Part shown: positions 35,619 to 48,684 of the stretch, in pieces
Layout: each line of letters starts with the position of its first letter
How positions within the stretch are numbered: position 1 is the stretch's first letter
From: Coptis chinensis
Lineage: Eukaryota; Streptophyta; Magnoliopsida; Ranunculales; Ranunculaceae
Assembly (NCBI GenBank): GCA_015680905.1
Contig: CM027381.1
Coordinates: 86,887,501-86,951,500, forward strand
Length of the DNA stretch: 64,000 nt
Reading direction: 5' to 3'
The notes under the pieces: generated by a model
What the model was told of the DNA's origin: nothing
Seen by the model: only the letters and a program-made list of their open reading frames with translations
The model's database searches: none
Position numbers and translations under genes: made by a program

Positions 35619-37061
35619 TGATATTATCGTTTTACTACGTTAGAGATTTGACTATCTAATTTGATGCAAAAGCGAATTCAAAGTTCCTTACTCACGATCT
35701 TCGCGTTCATAAAAGTTGAAGTAAGGATCGAACCAACCTAAAAGTTAGGACAACTACAACTTGGTTGTTACTTTTAGGGAACTAGTGAGTAAGTTTATAT
35801 TAATACTAGGTTTCTTTCCTACATAAACATTAAAGAAAAACATTAAGATTCGAAATATGCAACTAAGACAAAATACAATTTACTAAAGAAAAGGTGGAGA
35901 GCTAATCCTCCTCATGTGAAAATAACATTTAGTTATTGATTTGAAAAGGTTCATTTGATTCTTCCTAGACTCATAGACAATCCCTAATGGAAGAAAACTT
36001 GATCTCTAACATGTATGGCTCATTTCTAAACTCATACATGTTAGCAATTGGAATCAAGCAATGACTTATCTCTAAGCTCATTACTTGATTCCTAACTAGA
36101 CACTACACCAACTATCATTTTGGGATAGGATGTAGGTCAAGTTGTTCTTCCTAACAACCTACCAAGCCAACAACAATTATTTTCCCTCACATGAGTTGGA
36201 TTAACTCCCCAAAAGGGAAGTTAGCTCATGATCCTTGGGATAAAGGATTACAAACTAGAAGAACAAAAAGAGAGAGAGAAAGAGGAAGAAGAAAAACTAA
36301 CTAAACTCATTTGCTTTTTATTTATTTTCTAGAAGAAAACCAAAGTTTCCTCCATTAAAACTATTACAAGCTTTCTTACAAACCTAAAACTAAATAATAA
36401 AAATGACTAAGGAACTAAAATAATACAAGGTAAGGAATAGAAGTCAAGGGAGTAAATGGAGTGTCCCCCCCTTTGCTTTGTTTTCTTCTTCATTTGAGAG
36501 ACATCTCATTTCCTCCCATGTGAAACATCAAACCACATTTACTTCATTTTTATCCACCACATTAAAACAAAGTGACACCTTGCCTTTTTTTCACTATTAA
36601 CACCTAATCTAATTAATTACATGCAAGGTGTCAACTTTGCACCAATAATTTGTCATTTTGTCTTGACATGCTCCATGATTGATGACTCATCCAATCTTAT
36701 GGCCCGTGATAGTGGGTCCTATATGCAAAAGGTCCATGGCGGTCCGGTTTTTGGGCAATTTTACAACTTTTCCTTTATGCGTAGAGTTCATCGCCTGATT
36801 GTCCGAAAGCAGCTCACTTGTCGATTCGAGTCCTGGTTCAAGAGGTAGGAGCTTCAAAAGTTTGATGCTTCGTGGATTTGGAAGATTTCATATATATGTC
36901 GTTCCTCGTGGCTTTATCGCGAGGTTTAAACCATATTTTCATGTCTATCGCGAATACCGCAAAAGTATGAAAACATATTTATTTCATGATTATTAAACAC
37001 ATAGTTAACCAAATTTATATGTCTCAACGGGGTTTCATAATACACTTTTGGGTGCTTATCA
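35619..37061 (-). repeat. 3' LTR of the Athila-type element
   Basis: About 1,443 bp, matching 40384-41832 almost throughout. The purine tract at 37062-37080 (read on the minus strand) marks this copy as the 3' LTR. Confidence 0.9.
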
Positions 37062-39199
37062 CACAACCCCCAAACAGCACTTTGCTTGTCCTCAAGCAAA
37101 GAAGAGACATTAAAACAGATAAGTGGCAAAAAATGTGTAGTCCTAACTAAGTCTCGTTTCGCAGAGTGCGGTTGCATTGACCATATGCAACAAGGCCTTA
37201 AACCCCTAGGAATTCCCTAGTGAACGAGTTATAGTCTTGTAAGAGTTTTCCAGAGAAGATACTCACAAACTTCATTTATACTACAACGACTCAGTGACAG
37301 AAACTCGTTTCTTAAATTAATCTCAGATATCCATACATCTCCTTAGCAGAGAACGAGGATTGATTTCTTTGAAACTCAAGTTAATATGTATTCAATAATT
37401 AAAACATCTACATATGATTATGCATGCAGTGAACTTTTCATTGAAATGTACTAGCAGGGTTGTTTCTGAATCCTTTGGAGAGTGTACCTAAATGGGTTCT
37501 CACAGGTATGTGTCAAAACACAATTTTACTCAAAATTTTTCCACTCGAGTTTTGTTAACTCCAAATGCGGTGGGCACACGTTTCCTCACATCTCAATGAT
37601 GTCGAGGAGGAGCCGATGTCGATCAATCACGTCTACTACTTATTATCACACCACCCTACTCCTAATGAGCTAGAGGTCTTTATTAGGTATTGTGGGGCTT
37701 AGGTGATAGTGTACAAGAAAATGGAAATGGATAATTAAAATTTACGAAAGTATGAGAGAATAGGGTCTTCATATATTTACACTAGAGAAATCTTTGTTTT
37801 CTTTCCTTCTTCTAACCGAAGTTTTCCAACCTTGTTCTTAAGCCTCTAATTTTTTTTTTTTTATCTAGATGGCTTAAGAACATGATTCTATTTTTCTTTT
37901 CCCGAAGCAAGTAACTGACTTTTATTTGGGACAAGTCTTTCTCTTTATTCTTTCCACATTTCATCCTATTTTCATACTCATCACTTAGGTAGGTTCTTTT
38001 ATTTGGTTTAATAGATGGGTAAGGAATTTTTGGTGAAAGTGAAAGGTTTGATGAAAGGTTCAGTGGAGTGACTAGCGGTAAAATTTGTAACCGGTAAGAA
38101 TTTTTAGCTATGTCGATCCAAAGATGGCCTAAATTCTCGTCTAGGGTTCGGGTGGTGATCAAGTAAGTAGATTCGTGATTTTTCTCTAATCGGAAAACTA
38201 CTCCTCCTCAGGTCATCACACACAAATCACTCATGTCAAGGTTTTTGTTAGATTCTCACAGGATTTATAGTTTAAGTAACTAATCGTTGGTTCCGTAAAC
38301 TTATCGCTATGTACAATCGATGATACTCAAGACATGAATGTTCATGAAAAGATGTATAAACGATTGCATACATATTATCTTAAGTTTCTTAAAACAAATC
38401 CTAATTAGGATACTAATGTGAGATTTCTAGACAATTTTATCATTGAAAAGAAAACAAGACTTTGTCACTAAGTACAATTATTAACATGAAAATAAAAACT
38501 ATATACAGGTTACAATTTGCCTAATATTTGCTACAGGTGGTTAAAGCACCCCCCAACGTATCGATGCTTAGTCCCTCAAGTATCAATAATTAAAGAGAGA
38601 AAGTACCGAGAACCGCGGAGCAAAATTAGGGCTAGATTGCCGGAACGTAAAGGTTGGAGAACATAATATATTATTGAAAGAACAAGAAAATGTTCAATAT
38701 CACACTAAACATAGCACACCTAAATAAAAACAATAGCATACCTAAACATGAAAAACAATAACACACCAAACATAAGGTTTAATTTAGCTAGATATATGTA
38801 TAATGGCAAGCTCAAGTTTACCATCCAAGTGGGATGTGAAGTTTCCAAGCGCCCTCTTGAAGGAAATGCATTTCTTTAGCATCGCCAAAAGATAATAGTC
38901 CGCCAAATTTCTGCCCATTCTTCGTTTCAGATTTCCTCAAATGTGTCTTCATATTTTCATCCTTCGGGTAACAACTAACATGCCTCGTACCGAAGCGGGA
39001 CGCTTCCATTTTAAAACCTCAATGAACGAATGATTCGCTTTTCTTTGGGCACACATAATCTACCTTGACCTACCATGAAAAGTAGCCGCAAACCGTGGGA
39101 AATGTGTCTTCATGATTCGCAAGCGGTGACCGTAAAAGTATATATCGATCACGAAAAGTGCGAGCTCATTTCGGGTTGGAGATAACACAACCTAGGATG

Positions 39200-39811
39200 T
39201 TAAATAATGTATGACCTTGAGCTAGTGACCGAATACGACGCAAGCGTTTCATTAGCAGTAGAAAATGCCAATCTCCCATAATGTTCGTGAGTATTAAATA
39301 ACATCGCAGTCCCCATGTTCATGGTCATGCTTGCTAAGGGAATGGTGACGCCACGCCATGCCACATGGCCATTTCCTTTTCGTTTAATCTCAAGACCATC
39401 ACCGTAAGTTTCACGAAACGCTTCCCACTGAAAGGAACGGTAAGAATTATGATAGATGTAATGCCATGATGCAACAGGTTCGTGATATGAAAGATCCAAA
39501 GTTAGTGCAAGTTGTTGTTCAGAAAAGATATGAGGTGTGTCACCAACTTGGATTGTGAACCCGTCTAAGTAGAAACCATGCGCATGGTTGAATGCTGGTG
39601 TGTCTTCCATATTAGCATAAAAGTATGCAGCCAAACTCGGAGAATAAGTTTGGTCAGGTTGAAGAATTAGGGAAGACCACCCGATGTTTGTAATGTAGTC
39701 ACGGAAAAGATGGCCATAGGTATTGGAATCCATCATAGACTGAAAGGATTGCTCAGGAATGAGTTTGGGAGATACCATGTTTGATGAAGATGCAATTGAT
39801 GAAGATGGCAT
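39200..39811 (-). other. Element-encoded open frame in the Athila-type element
   Basis: A 203-codon frame beginning MPSSSIASSSNMVSPKLIPE lies between the LTRs on the element's own strand. It contains 'YITNIGWSSLI', 'GFYLDGFTIQV' and 'IFSEQQLAL', which resemble plant transposon-protein domains found in Athila-type gag-like regions. No pol domain follows. It is recorded as part of the fossil element, not as a host gene. Confidence 0.5.
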
Positions 39812-40383
39812 AGTGGATGAAGTAAAAAAATAGGTAACGACAAAGGCAAACTAGATGGATAAATGAGTATGTAAGAGAATATACCCTCTGTAGCTTCCCG
39901 CTAGTCCGCCAAAGAGTGAAACAGACGTTTCAATCGTCGACGTGGTTAATCCCAATAGATATTCGAAATTTCAGGTACAGGTCCAGAGATTTAGGCCTGG
40001 ATATGGATCAAGGTATATCGGGGGATCTTTGGAGGTAAATTATTAGCACCAATGAGAACAAATGCACTGCGGACGCTGGTAAGACCAAATGACGCTGTCC
40101 AATACCGCTGCAAGACGTGTCTTTGATGTCACAATGAGTTCAACTTTTCACAGAACTCTTATAATCGCCTGAAGTGTACTTTCCCAATCCTAACTTTTGG
40201 TACCTGGAAGTACAGCAAAAAATCCGTGAGCGAACAGGTTGTTTACGAGTGAAATTCGAAAAATAACATAAAAAAAATGAAAGGGAAGAAAGGAAGAGAG
40301 TGGGGGTCCCCCCCCCTCCCCTTGATGCAACTTCCAATCTGTAGAACAAGTCCTATGTCTTTAGAACAACAGCGGCGCCATTT

Positions 40384-41832
40384 TGATATTATCGTTTTAC
40401 TACGTTAGAGATTTGACTCTCTAATTTGATGCAAAAGCGAATTCAAAGTTCCTTACTCACGATCTTCGCGTTCATAAAAGTTGAAGTAAGGATCGAACCA
40501 ACCTAAAGGTTAGGACAACTACAACTTGGTTGTTACTCTTAGGGAACTAGTGAGTAAGTTTATATTAATACTAGGTTTCTTTCCTACATAAACATTAAAG
40601 AAAAACATTAAAATTCGAAATATGCAACTAAGATAAAATACAATTTACTAAAGAAAAGGTGGATAGCTAATCCTCCTCATGTGAAAATAACATTTAGTTA
40701 TTGATTTGAAAAGGTTCATTTGATTCTTCCTAGACTCATAGACAAGCCCTAATGGAAGAAAACTTGATCTCTAACATGTATGGCTCATTTCTAAATTCAT
40801 ACATGTTAGCAATTGGAATCAAGCAATGACTTATCTCTAAGCTCATTACTTGATTCCTAACTAGACATTACACCAACTATCATTTTGGGATAGGATGTAG
40901 GTCAAGTTGTTCTTCCTAACAACCTACCAAGCCAACAACAATTATTTTCCCTCACATGAGTTGGATTAACTCCCCAAAAGGGAAGTTAGCTCATGATCCT
41001 TGGGATAAAAGGATTACAAACTAGAAGAACAAAAAAGAGAGAGAAAGAGGAAGAAGAAAAAAACTAACTAAACTCACTTGCTTTTTATTTATTTTCTAGA
41101 AGAAAACCAAAGTTTCCTCCATTAAAACTATTACAAGCTTTCTTACAAAACTAAAACTAAATAATAAAAATGACTAAGGAACTAAAATAATACAAGGTAA
41201 GGAATAGAAGTCAAGGGAGTAAATGGAGTGTCCCCCCCTTTGTTTTGTTTTCTTCTTCATTTGAGAGACATCTCATTTCCTCCCATGTGAAACATCAAAC
41301 CACATTTACTTCATTTTTATCCACCACATTAAAACAAAGTGACACCTTGCCTTTTTTTTTCACTATTAACACCTAATCTAATTAATTACATGCAAGGTGT
41401 CAACTTTGCACCAATAATTTGTCATTTTTGTCTTGACATGCTCCATGATTGATGACTCATCCAATCTTGCGGGCACGTATAGTAGGTCCTTTGTGCAATC
41501 CAGTGGCGGTCCAGTCTTTGGGCAATTTTATAACTTCCCGCCTATGCGTAGAGTTCATCATACGATTGTCCGAAAATTTCACTTGTCGTGATTCAGAGTC
41601 CCGGGTTCAAGAGGTAGGAGCTTCGGAAGTTTGATGCTTCTGTGCGGATTTGGAAGATTTCATATATATGTCGTTCCTCGTGCTTTATCGCAGGTTTAAA
41701 CCATATTTCCATGTCTACTGCGAATACCTGCAAAAGTATGAAAACATATTTATTTCATGATTATTAAACACATAGTTAACCAAATTTATATGTCTTAACG
41801 GGGTTTCATAATACACTTTTGGGTGCTTATCA
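40384..41832 (-). repeat. 5' LTR of the Athila-type element
   Basis: About 1,449 bp. It lies next to the primer-binding site at about 40379-40366 (minus strand), so it is the 5' LTR. Confidence 0.9.
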
Positions 41833-42001
41833 ATTAGCTCAGTTCTTCCTACCAAAGTCGACAAGTCAACGATTATATTAACTAAAAGCAAGGGCAAACC
41901 CAAGCAATTCCTCGCCACAGGTTCGGTTCAGTATACTCCAGCATCCCTTTTCTCAACATCTCGATTTCGTTCCAAGGTTTATCTTTCTTCTCCTGGCGAG
42001 A

Positions 42002-43056
42002 ATGGATTTTTCCGGCTTGGTGCGCAAACTTCCACTTTCACCCGTTTCCTTTTTTTTTTTTTTCTTCCCTAAAAGTTAAGTACAACCTCCCCTTCTAGCT
42101 CCTCACTTCGCGATGCAATCTTCTTGTAGATTCTGTTCCACTATTATTAAGACAAGCAAAATCGGGTGGAAGTGGAGGAATGAAAGGTATGAAATGGGTC
42201 GGAAACATATGTCAAAAGCTTGAAATTATGTTCGAGGAAGTGGAGGAAAAACTATGCCTAGATGCTAACTTTGTCGAAAAGTCAAGTGGAGGCGTTTGGT
42301 GTCAATGTCAATAAATTTTTTTCTTTGGAATCGTGCATGATTTCCTACCTCCATCTTGCACGCCTCCCGCACATGAGATAGATTCCGGTTCATCTGTAGT
42401 GAAAAATGGTATTAGCATAGATCATTTAGAAGGGAAGCCCCTCGATAAGGATTACCGTGTCGATTGGTTCTTCAATGGAAAATTCATGTCAATCCTCTAA
42501 ATCCATCAAGATCGTAACGCCAAGGATGGTGATCCGCTTCTTCCTTTTTCTCGTGGACCTCATAGGTCATAGGGGGTGAAGGTGGTTTGGAATTTACTTT
42601 TGATGAAAATTACATACTTAAGATATCAAAACCAACTAGTGAAGAAAGAGAATTCATAAAGATTGAGAAACATCCTCCTTGTCCGCCGGATGTGGGTGCT
42701 CCTATTGGGAATCAAGCATCATTATCGAAAGCAGTTCTCACAACACAATTCATATCGTTCCGAAGCTTCTTTAAACCCCGCCAAGGGGATAGGTTCTAAC
42801 TCAACTGTGAAGAGGGTGAGGACATCCGGATACATGAGCTGTCCTGTTTAGGTCTTGAAGGAAATATTGTCTATGAGTTGTCCTGTTTAGGTCTTGAAGG
42901 AAATATTGCATGCTCGGTGGAACCGCCGTCATCCATTTTTTTGAAATCAGCAATGAAGGTCATGAAAATGCATGCGAAAGTGTGAGCAGTTTTTCAGACG
43001 CCTTGAAGAAAATCGAAGGAAGCAAAGAGACACTCGTAATTTTTTTCAGAATATAG
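42002..43056 (+). pseudogene. Decayed host gene, conserved but unnamed plant protein
   Basis: A plus-strand reading frame gives MDFSGLVRKLP near 42002. A clearer block near 42176-42310 encodes GGMKGMKWVGNICQKLEIMF and then EEVEEKLCLD before a stop at about 42312. The phrase 'MKGMKWVGNxxQKxExMxxEVEE' is one I recall from an uncharacterised plant protein family. Farther on, 'GKPLDKDYRVDWFFNGKFM' (about 42440-42490) and 'LEGNIACSVEPPSSIFFEIS' with 'SFSDALKKIEGSKETLV' (about 42891-43040) are in plausible frames. Several stops and frame changes separate these pieces, and a 35-bp unit with 'gtcctgtttaggtcttgaag' is duplicated at about 42840-42910. No clear introns were placed. It is a pseudogene; the family's function is not known to me. 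Confidence 0.5.
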
Positions 43057-43059
43057 AAA

Positions 43060-43690
43060 TATAAATCTAAACTTTATTCTTTAGTAATCATTATTATCAC
43101 CATGTGTCGCCTGGGAGGTAATATTGTGCGTAGATATAAAGCAAGCCATTAAGCATACTGATTACTTTTAACGAAAAGATATCCGAAGTTCTTATCTACT
43201 TCACACTCTTATCTAATCCCAATTCTTATCTAATCCAAAACCTTTAAATCCAATTGTACTTAACTTCCTTTTCTTTTCTCGTTATTATTAGATCGCCCTA
43301 CACTTAATTTTAAATGTCTAAATTCTAAATATCACTATTCCACTGGCATGCGTCGTTGAAATCAATTTTCGTATTAGTACATAATGCGTTCGGTATAGTT
43401 TCGGCTATTAATTTTTTTGCAATTTTTTTTATGTGCATCTTTTATTTTTTTCTATGCATTTTCAGCCATATTTTATTTAACTGCATGGTGTCCCGTATAC
43501 GTTAGTTTGACATTATTTCGTTCCCGATAATTCACGAATTTTTTCCGACTGTCAAAACGACTGTCCATTTTCCTATCGTTTACGTTCACACAACATTTTG
43601 TTATACATTCCGCTCATTCTTTTCTTATTCCGTTTTTTTCTTGATTTTTTCTCTCTTCTTTGCTATATGAACTTTGTTCATATGCCAAAG
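43060..43690. other. Intergenic DNA, nothing recognised
   Basis: AT-rich sequence with T-runs. Its right end, 'ccaaagagggggcgg', is the purine tract that precedes the LTR at 43700. Confidence 0.4.
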
Positions 43691-43699
43691 AGGGGGCGG

Positions 43700-44290
43700 T
43701 GTTTCGACCCCCACATACGTGGCCAACGTCCATTGGTAAGGGTCTCCACTTTATTCGTTTAATTGTCAAAGCTAAAGCCCAATTTGCAATACCATGGATC
43801 AATGTACAGGCCCATTAACTCATGTGTCTAAGGCTGAACCTTAGCCACATGGCTTGCCACTAATGTACATTGATTTATGTCCAGATTCATTTATTATCAA
43901 AGAGATAATTATCAAATGAAAGTTATAGTCTATCACAATTACTCAAGCTACAAGATTACTTGAGCTACAAGGACTCTCTACTCTACCTATATAAATACCA
44001 AACTATTTTTCATAAGGAACTACGTTGAAACTTGATCCCTAGATAATAGATCTTGGGTACGTAGGCAGCCATTATTTGGTTAAGTTTCATCTCCCCCAAC
44101 ATCAAATTCCTCTGTTGCTTAGTGCGTTCTTTACCATTACTCTCATTGTGTTGAAGCGATTTTTATCAATAAACAAGATGCTCATCATAAGCTTCTTCTT
44201 CAACCCTCTTCTTCCTATTGATCAGAAGCATCCATCATCGCAAGTTGAAAGAGTTAAGCTACTTAGCTGCTGTTGGGGGGTAGAGTAGAA
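43700..44290 (+). repeat. Tat-type LTR remnant
   Basis: A purine tract ending at 43699 is followed by TGTTTCGACCCC, as at the start of a 3' LTR. Inside, 'ctatataaatacc' near 43986 looks like the LTR TATA box. 'ggaactacgttgaaacttga' and 'gggtacgtaggcagcc' near 44020-44070 are shared in form with the LTRs at 17.2 kb and 47.3 kb. The right end was not fixed, and no internal coding sequence was seen on the left. It is a fossil remnant. Confidence 0.6.
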
Positions 44291-44299
44291 GCAATTTAC

Positions 44300-45140
44300 C
44301 GCTTTTGGCTCAAGAATAAGATCTTTATGAAGGATTTGACTTTATGACAATCATTATATTATATCATAAGAGAATTGGGTTCAAGAAAATAAGAAGAAAT
44401 CCTTGATTTCGCCATCGAAGTTCGAGAAAAATCATGAATCACTTGAGTTCACTCAAAGAATATTGGGTAGATTAATAGAAGATCTATGGGTAGTGCAATC
44501 TCGAGGAAAAGAAGTGAATCTATGACCGTTGGTTGTTTGTATTTTGTATAGACATACCACGTGGAAAGTTTTAGATAGCCACATAAAAAAATAATTAGAG
44601 AAAGAACAAAACATGTCACATGTGAAAAAAAAATCAACGGAAGTGAAACATAAGCTAATGTTGCAAAATGTGGTACACTTTGTTACCCAAATTTGCTTAA
44701 AAAAAAATTTATACACCAATGTTTGATTTTGTGTATAGTTCATTACTCATTCTTGCATTTTTTTTTTTCAATTCAACAATATCGAGATAAACCAATAAAA
44801 ATCAACGAAAATATCCAATAAATAGAGATTGATCAGTGTAACAAACAAACAAGAATTACCGAATAAATTGAGATTTAGCCAAGAAAAATCACAATCCACC
44901 ACAAATCTGAGAAGATTAAATTAACTCCTAGCAACAATAAAACGAAATAACTCCAATACTCGAGCCAAACCTTCAAACAAATACTAATCGATCACTGAAA
45001 CCCTAGAATAAAGTTACAAGAAAAAAAAAATGAAATTTAGGGTTTCCTTAAACTTCAATCAAACCAGCAAACTTGTAGATTCAGAAAAGAAAGAAATAAG
45101 AAGAAGGAAAGGAAATAATCGGTTTTTAATTTGACAACTC
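44300..45140. other. Intergenic or retroelement leader DNA
   Basis: AT-rich, with incidental open frames only. The right end adjoins the copia primer-binding-site sequence, so some of this may be the untranslated leader of a lost copia element on the minus strand. Confidence 0.35.
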
Positions 45141-45338
45141 TGATACCAAGTGAAATTGTATTATAACTAATCAAGAAGAAAATTGAGAGAGAAAAAGGAT
45201 GGCTTAGTTAGGTTTCAGCCTCCTCACACTTTTTCTTATATAGGAAAATAGTATGTTTACAATATAAAAAACCCAAAAAAATCGTCATCCTTCGCTAGCT
45301 CCGTGTCCCACCTGTCACGACTTACAAGAACTCTAACA
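45140..45338 (-). repeat. Copia 5' LTR remnant with primer-binding site
   Basis: The minus strand reads TGGTATCAGAGTT (about 45146-45134), the initiator-methionine-tRNA binding site used by copia elements. Next to it is an LTR of roughly 187 bp (about 45152-45338) that begins TGTTAGAGTTC on the minus strand. It is closely related to the LTR split by the Helitron (25555-25695 plus 31410-31485). It is a fossil remnant, with no copia coding sequence recognised beside it. Confidence 0.7.
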
Positions 45339-45860
45339 GTGGTATTTTTTAGGTGGGTCTAGCTGATAATGGCGGAGCTACAACGAAGATTGAAAAGCAA
45401 GAGGCAACATACACAATAAACCAGCCTGTTGCTTTATCTATTTTGTTACCCCAATACCTTTGGGTTATTGACATTATTAGAATTTATATGAATATTTAAG
45501 AGATTGCAGAAAATCATGGTTCGAATGGATATGTATTTGGAAGAATTGAATTTGCAGGAAAGCCTTGCAATACGACTTGTAGCACGTTTGTTCTCACACA
45601 CCTTTAATTTCAGTATATATCATAAAATAATTATTTTTTCAAATTAAAAAAATATATAAATAACATGAAAGACGAATTTTTGATGGTTGCACTCGTTAGT
45701 CCTTGTAATCCAAAGCTTAGATACCATTTAAAATACACTGCTAAACAATTTGATTTTTAGTGTGTGGTCCGAAAAAATATGATATCACGGATAGGTTGTG
45801 AAATGAGATGAGTTTCTTACTAGCATGATAACTTTTATTTTCTTAAATTCGGATTGGTAG
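45339..45860. other. Intergenic DNA, nothing recognised
   Basis: No gene or element end was seen between the copia LTR remnant and the first Tourist-like MITE. Confidence 0.4.
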
Positions 45861-45864
45861 CTAA

Positions 45865-46363
45865 GAGCATCTTTAGGTGGAGGCATCACCATTTGGAATT
45901 TCGGCCAAATCCAACTCTAGGTGGACTCAAATATGGTCATATGGAGTCATCAAGTGTCTAGGCAAATTTGTCGTTTCATTTGCGAGAATCTTGGCGACAC
46001 TCTCGATTGTCAGCGGCGACGGTGGGAGTGTCGTGTTTTTTTTTTTTTTTTTTTTTAACATTCCATGCGACACTCCAAATATAGCGCGACATTGAAAGTG
46101 TCGCATGGGTTTATTGTTGGGTTTACTATCCTCACTTTTTATGGGAAAATTAGTATTTTAATACCAAAAACTCTAAAATATGACCCACTTAATTAACCAA
46201 AATACACCCTAATTTTTAGGAAATAGAATTTTAAAATTGTTGACTACTAAAATAGGTCCCACTAAGTTTGTCTCCCAGCTAGAGTTAATCATTGTTTGCA
46301 GATGCTTGCCTCAAATCTAGCCTCAGACATGACACTTGATTCCTCCACCACCTAGAGATACTC
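45865..46363. mobile_element. Tourist-like MITE 1 (PIF/Harbinger), 499 bp
   Basis: The ends are inverted: the left end reads GAGCATCTTTAGGTGGAGG and the right end, reversed, reads GAGTATCTCTAGGTGGTGGA. Each is flanked by TAA (45862-45864 and 46364-46366), the three-base duplication of PIF/Harbinger Tourist elements. The interior has 'gcgacactc' motifs repeated in both directions and a run of about 20 T. It has no coding capacity. Confidence 0.85.
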
Positions 46364-46888
46364 TAATGTTGGAGTAATCTTTTTTAATCACAAAGAACCG
46401 TAGTGAGAACAATGAAAGTGATGGTGTAGCCGAACTGCCAAACAACAATTTAGAATATGAATTTCAATGCAGAAATTATTAAAAGAATGATAATTGAAGC
46501 CACCCAATCACTGACAAATTGTAGAACACTGAACATTGAACACACTCTTAAGAGCATCTCTAGTATAGGTGGTGGTAGCATCAAGTGTCATGTTTATGAC
46601 CAAGTTTGAGAACAAACATTCAAAAACCATCCCCAACCCAAGGTGGAGAGGCAAACCAAAATCTCAAATCTAGTTTAAGTGGTCCCCAATTAGTTTTAAA
46701 TATTATAAAATTTCTTTTACTAAAAATTAAAGTGGCGATGGTTTGCCAACACGCGACAGTTCTACTATCGCACCAAGTTTGAAAAGTCTGAAAAAGTCAA
46801 AAAAAAACCCACATGACACTTCCATGGTTGCGTGACACACCCGAAAGTGTCGCACCACAAATGAAAAATCAGAATTTGCAAATATGGA

Positions 46889-47414
46889 TGTGAAGGACTA
46901 ATATACACAACCAACGTATATTATACACGTGTCCAGCACAACTCGTCACTATATCAAGACTGGCTAGGTCGCTCATACCAAGACCTACCAGGTCGCTCAT
47001 ATCATGACCACTACCAGGTCGCTTATACCAAGACCACAACGTATTAACCAGGTCTTGTAATGCTCAAAGATGGAAGGCAGACGTTACAACAATTATGTAA
47101 CAACAACCATGCACTTTATTGCATCCACATTAAGGCTCATTCAAGACCACATTAAGTGGAGGGGCTATAAAATCAGGAGGAGACATCATCAAAAAGGGGA
47201 CCTACTCCACTCTCGAAGAGCATGACTTCTTCTCCACGATCAATCCATTTTCCTATTCAAAGGACCAATCAAGAGGAACTACGTCAGACTTGATTCCAGT
47301 TCACCGGAGAACTGGATATGTAGGCAGCTCGCATCTATCGTGAGCTCAGTCAAATCCACAACTCAATCTCGTTATCCTAAGTTGTAAGACTAATTACAAA
47401 ATCTAGTCTTTACA
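46889..47414 (+). repeat. 5' LTR of the non-coding LTR element
   Basis: 526 bp. It contains 'gaactacgtcagacttgatt' and 'ggatatgtaggcagctcg' near its 3' part, like the LTRs at 17.2 and 44.0 kb. It also has an internal triplicate of 'ccaggtcgcttatacc'-like phrases near 46965-47030. Confidence 0.9.
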
Positions 47415-48684
47415 TTGGCGTCGTCTGCGGGTCGAAGTTCTTGAGAAACTTCACTTTTCACTTGTTCTTCTCAAGCCCATGAAGCATGGTGATGGTTGTT
47501 CCCAAGAGATCAATAAATAAATAAAAAAAAAAAAGCTTGTTTGCCATGGAGTTAATCCTTTCACGAAAGATAAGTTTTCTTTATCGATCTGCTTATTATT
47601 TCATAGTTTCATACCACCTAGCCTTTTGAGTTGTTTTTGCTATAGTTCATGTGCAAGACCAAATGTTCAATTCATTTTTGAACAATCTTGTTTCTGTTCA
47701 AATATTATATTCAACATTGTCATGAATTTATACAATTACCACCTATGTGGCTCTTCTTTACGCCGTTCGTATGAACAACAGTTTGAATATCATTTTATCC
47801 ATTTGCTTACCGGCCAGTACCTCTATTTTGCTTACGAATTCTTGTGGCATCACTTTGCCTTGCTCTTTACCTCTATCAATTCTTATTTAGAGTTGGTTAA
47901 AACCTGTATATAGAGACCCACCTGCATACCATTACATATTTATTACTTATGAATTCATGAGGCCATCAGTACGCCTATACACCTCCAAGGGTCTCAAGAC
48001 TTTGAGTAATTGAGCGACCTAGCTTCTTGCTCCAGAGCGACTTTACAAGTTTCATTAGCGACCTTACAACCATACAAGTTTCGGTTGATAACTAGTCTCT
48101 CTATATGATACACCAGTTTTGGCTTGCTAAAATTCAAATTACGTGGGGTGGGTACTTAGGTACTATGCATTTGGTTAATGACATGGGCGTTACACCAATT
48201 ATTGGTATTAATTGGATAGTTATATTAATAACATATACCATAACATGGGCGTTACACCAGAGTATGGGTATTAACTACCTCACATGCATGCATACTGCAA
48301 ATTTGAAGGAAAATCCTCAATTTGCTTCTTATGCATGTTTGTTAAGACATATATCACGATTAATGCTAATTTTTAATGGTCAAACTTGATTGATCAAAAT
48401 ATGTTGCCATCAAGTTGGTACATACACATGTACTGGACCAATACGTCCTACTTGTTTCAGGCATACACTAACCAGTTTCAATTTCTTGTTTCAACCACGA
48501 TCTATGATATCTTACAACATGTATACGAGCACAGACTACTCTATAGATATCTATAGATATTTCCAGGTCGTTTGAACTTCAAAACGTTGCAAAGGATGTG
48601 ACCTTGTATCACCAAAGTGAGATCAGACGTGATTGTTTCAACCAATCTTGATGAAAATTTCAGTGCATACGATCTACAGGGCTG

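Larger units (their letters stand above)
35619..41832 (-). mobile_element. Athila-type Ty3/gypsy element, non-autonomous
   Basis: This is a fossil LTR element of 6.2 kb read on the minus strand. LTRs of about 1.44 kb lie at 35619-37061 and 40384-41832. They begin TGATAAGCACCC and end in CA on the minus strand. Just inside the right LTR the minus strand reads TGGCGCCGCTGTTG, a gypsy primer-binding site. Just outside the left LTR it has TTTGGGGGTTGTG, a polypurine tract of the Athila form. The flanks are gttag and attag, a near-match of five bases. The inner 3.3 kb lacks pol. The two LTRs are very similar over most of their length, with more differences near 36700-36960, which suggests an insertion within the last few million years. 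One internal frame (39811-39200) is open for 203 codons; otherwise the element is reduced. Confidence 0.9.
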
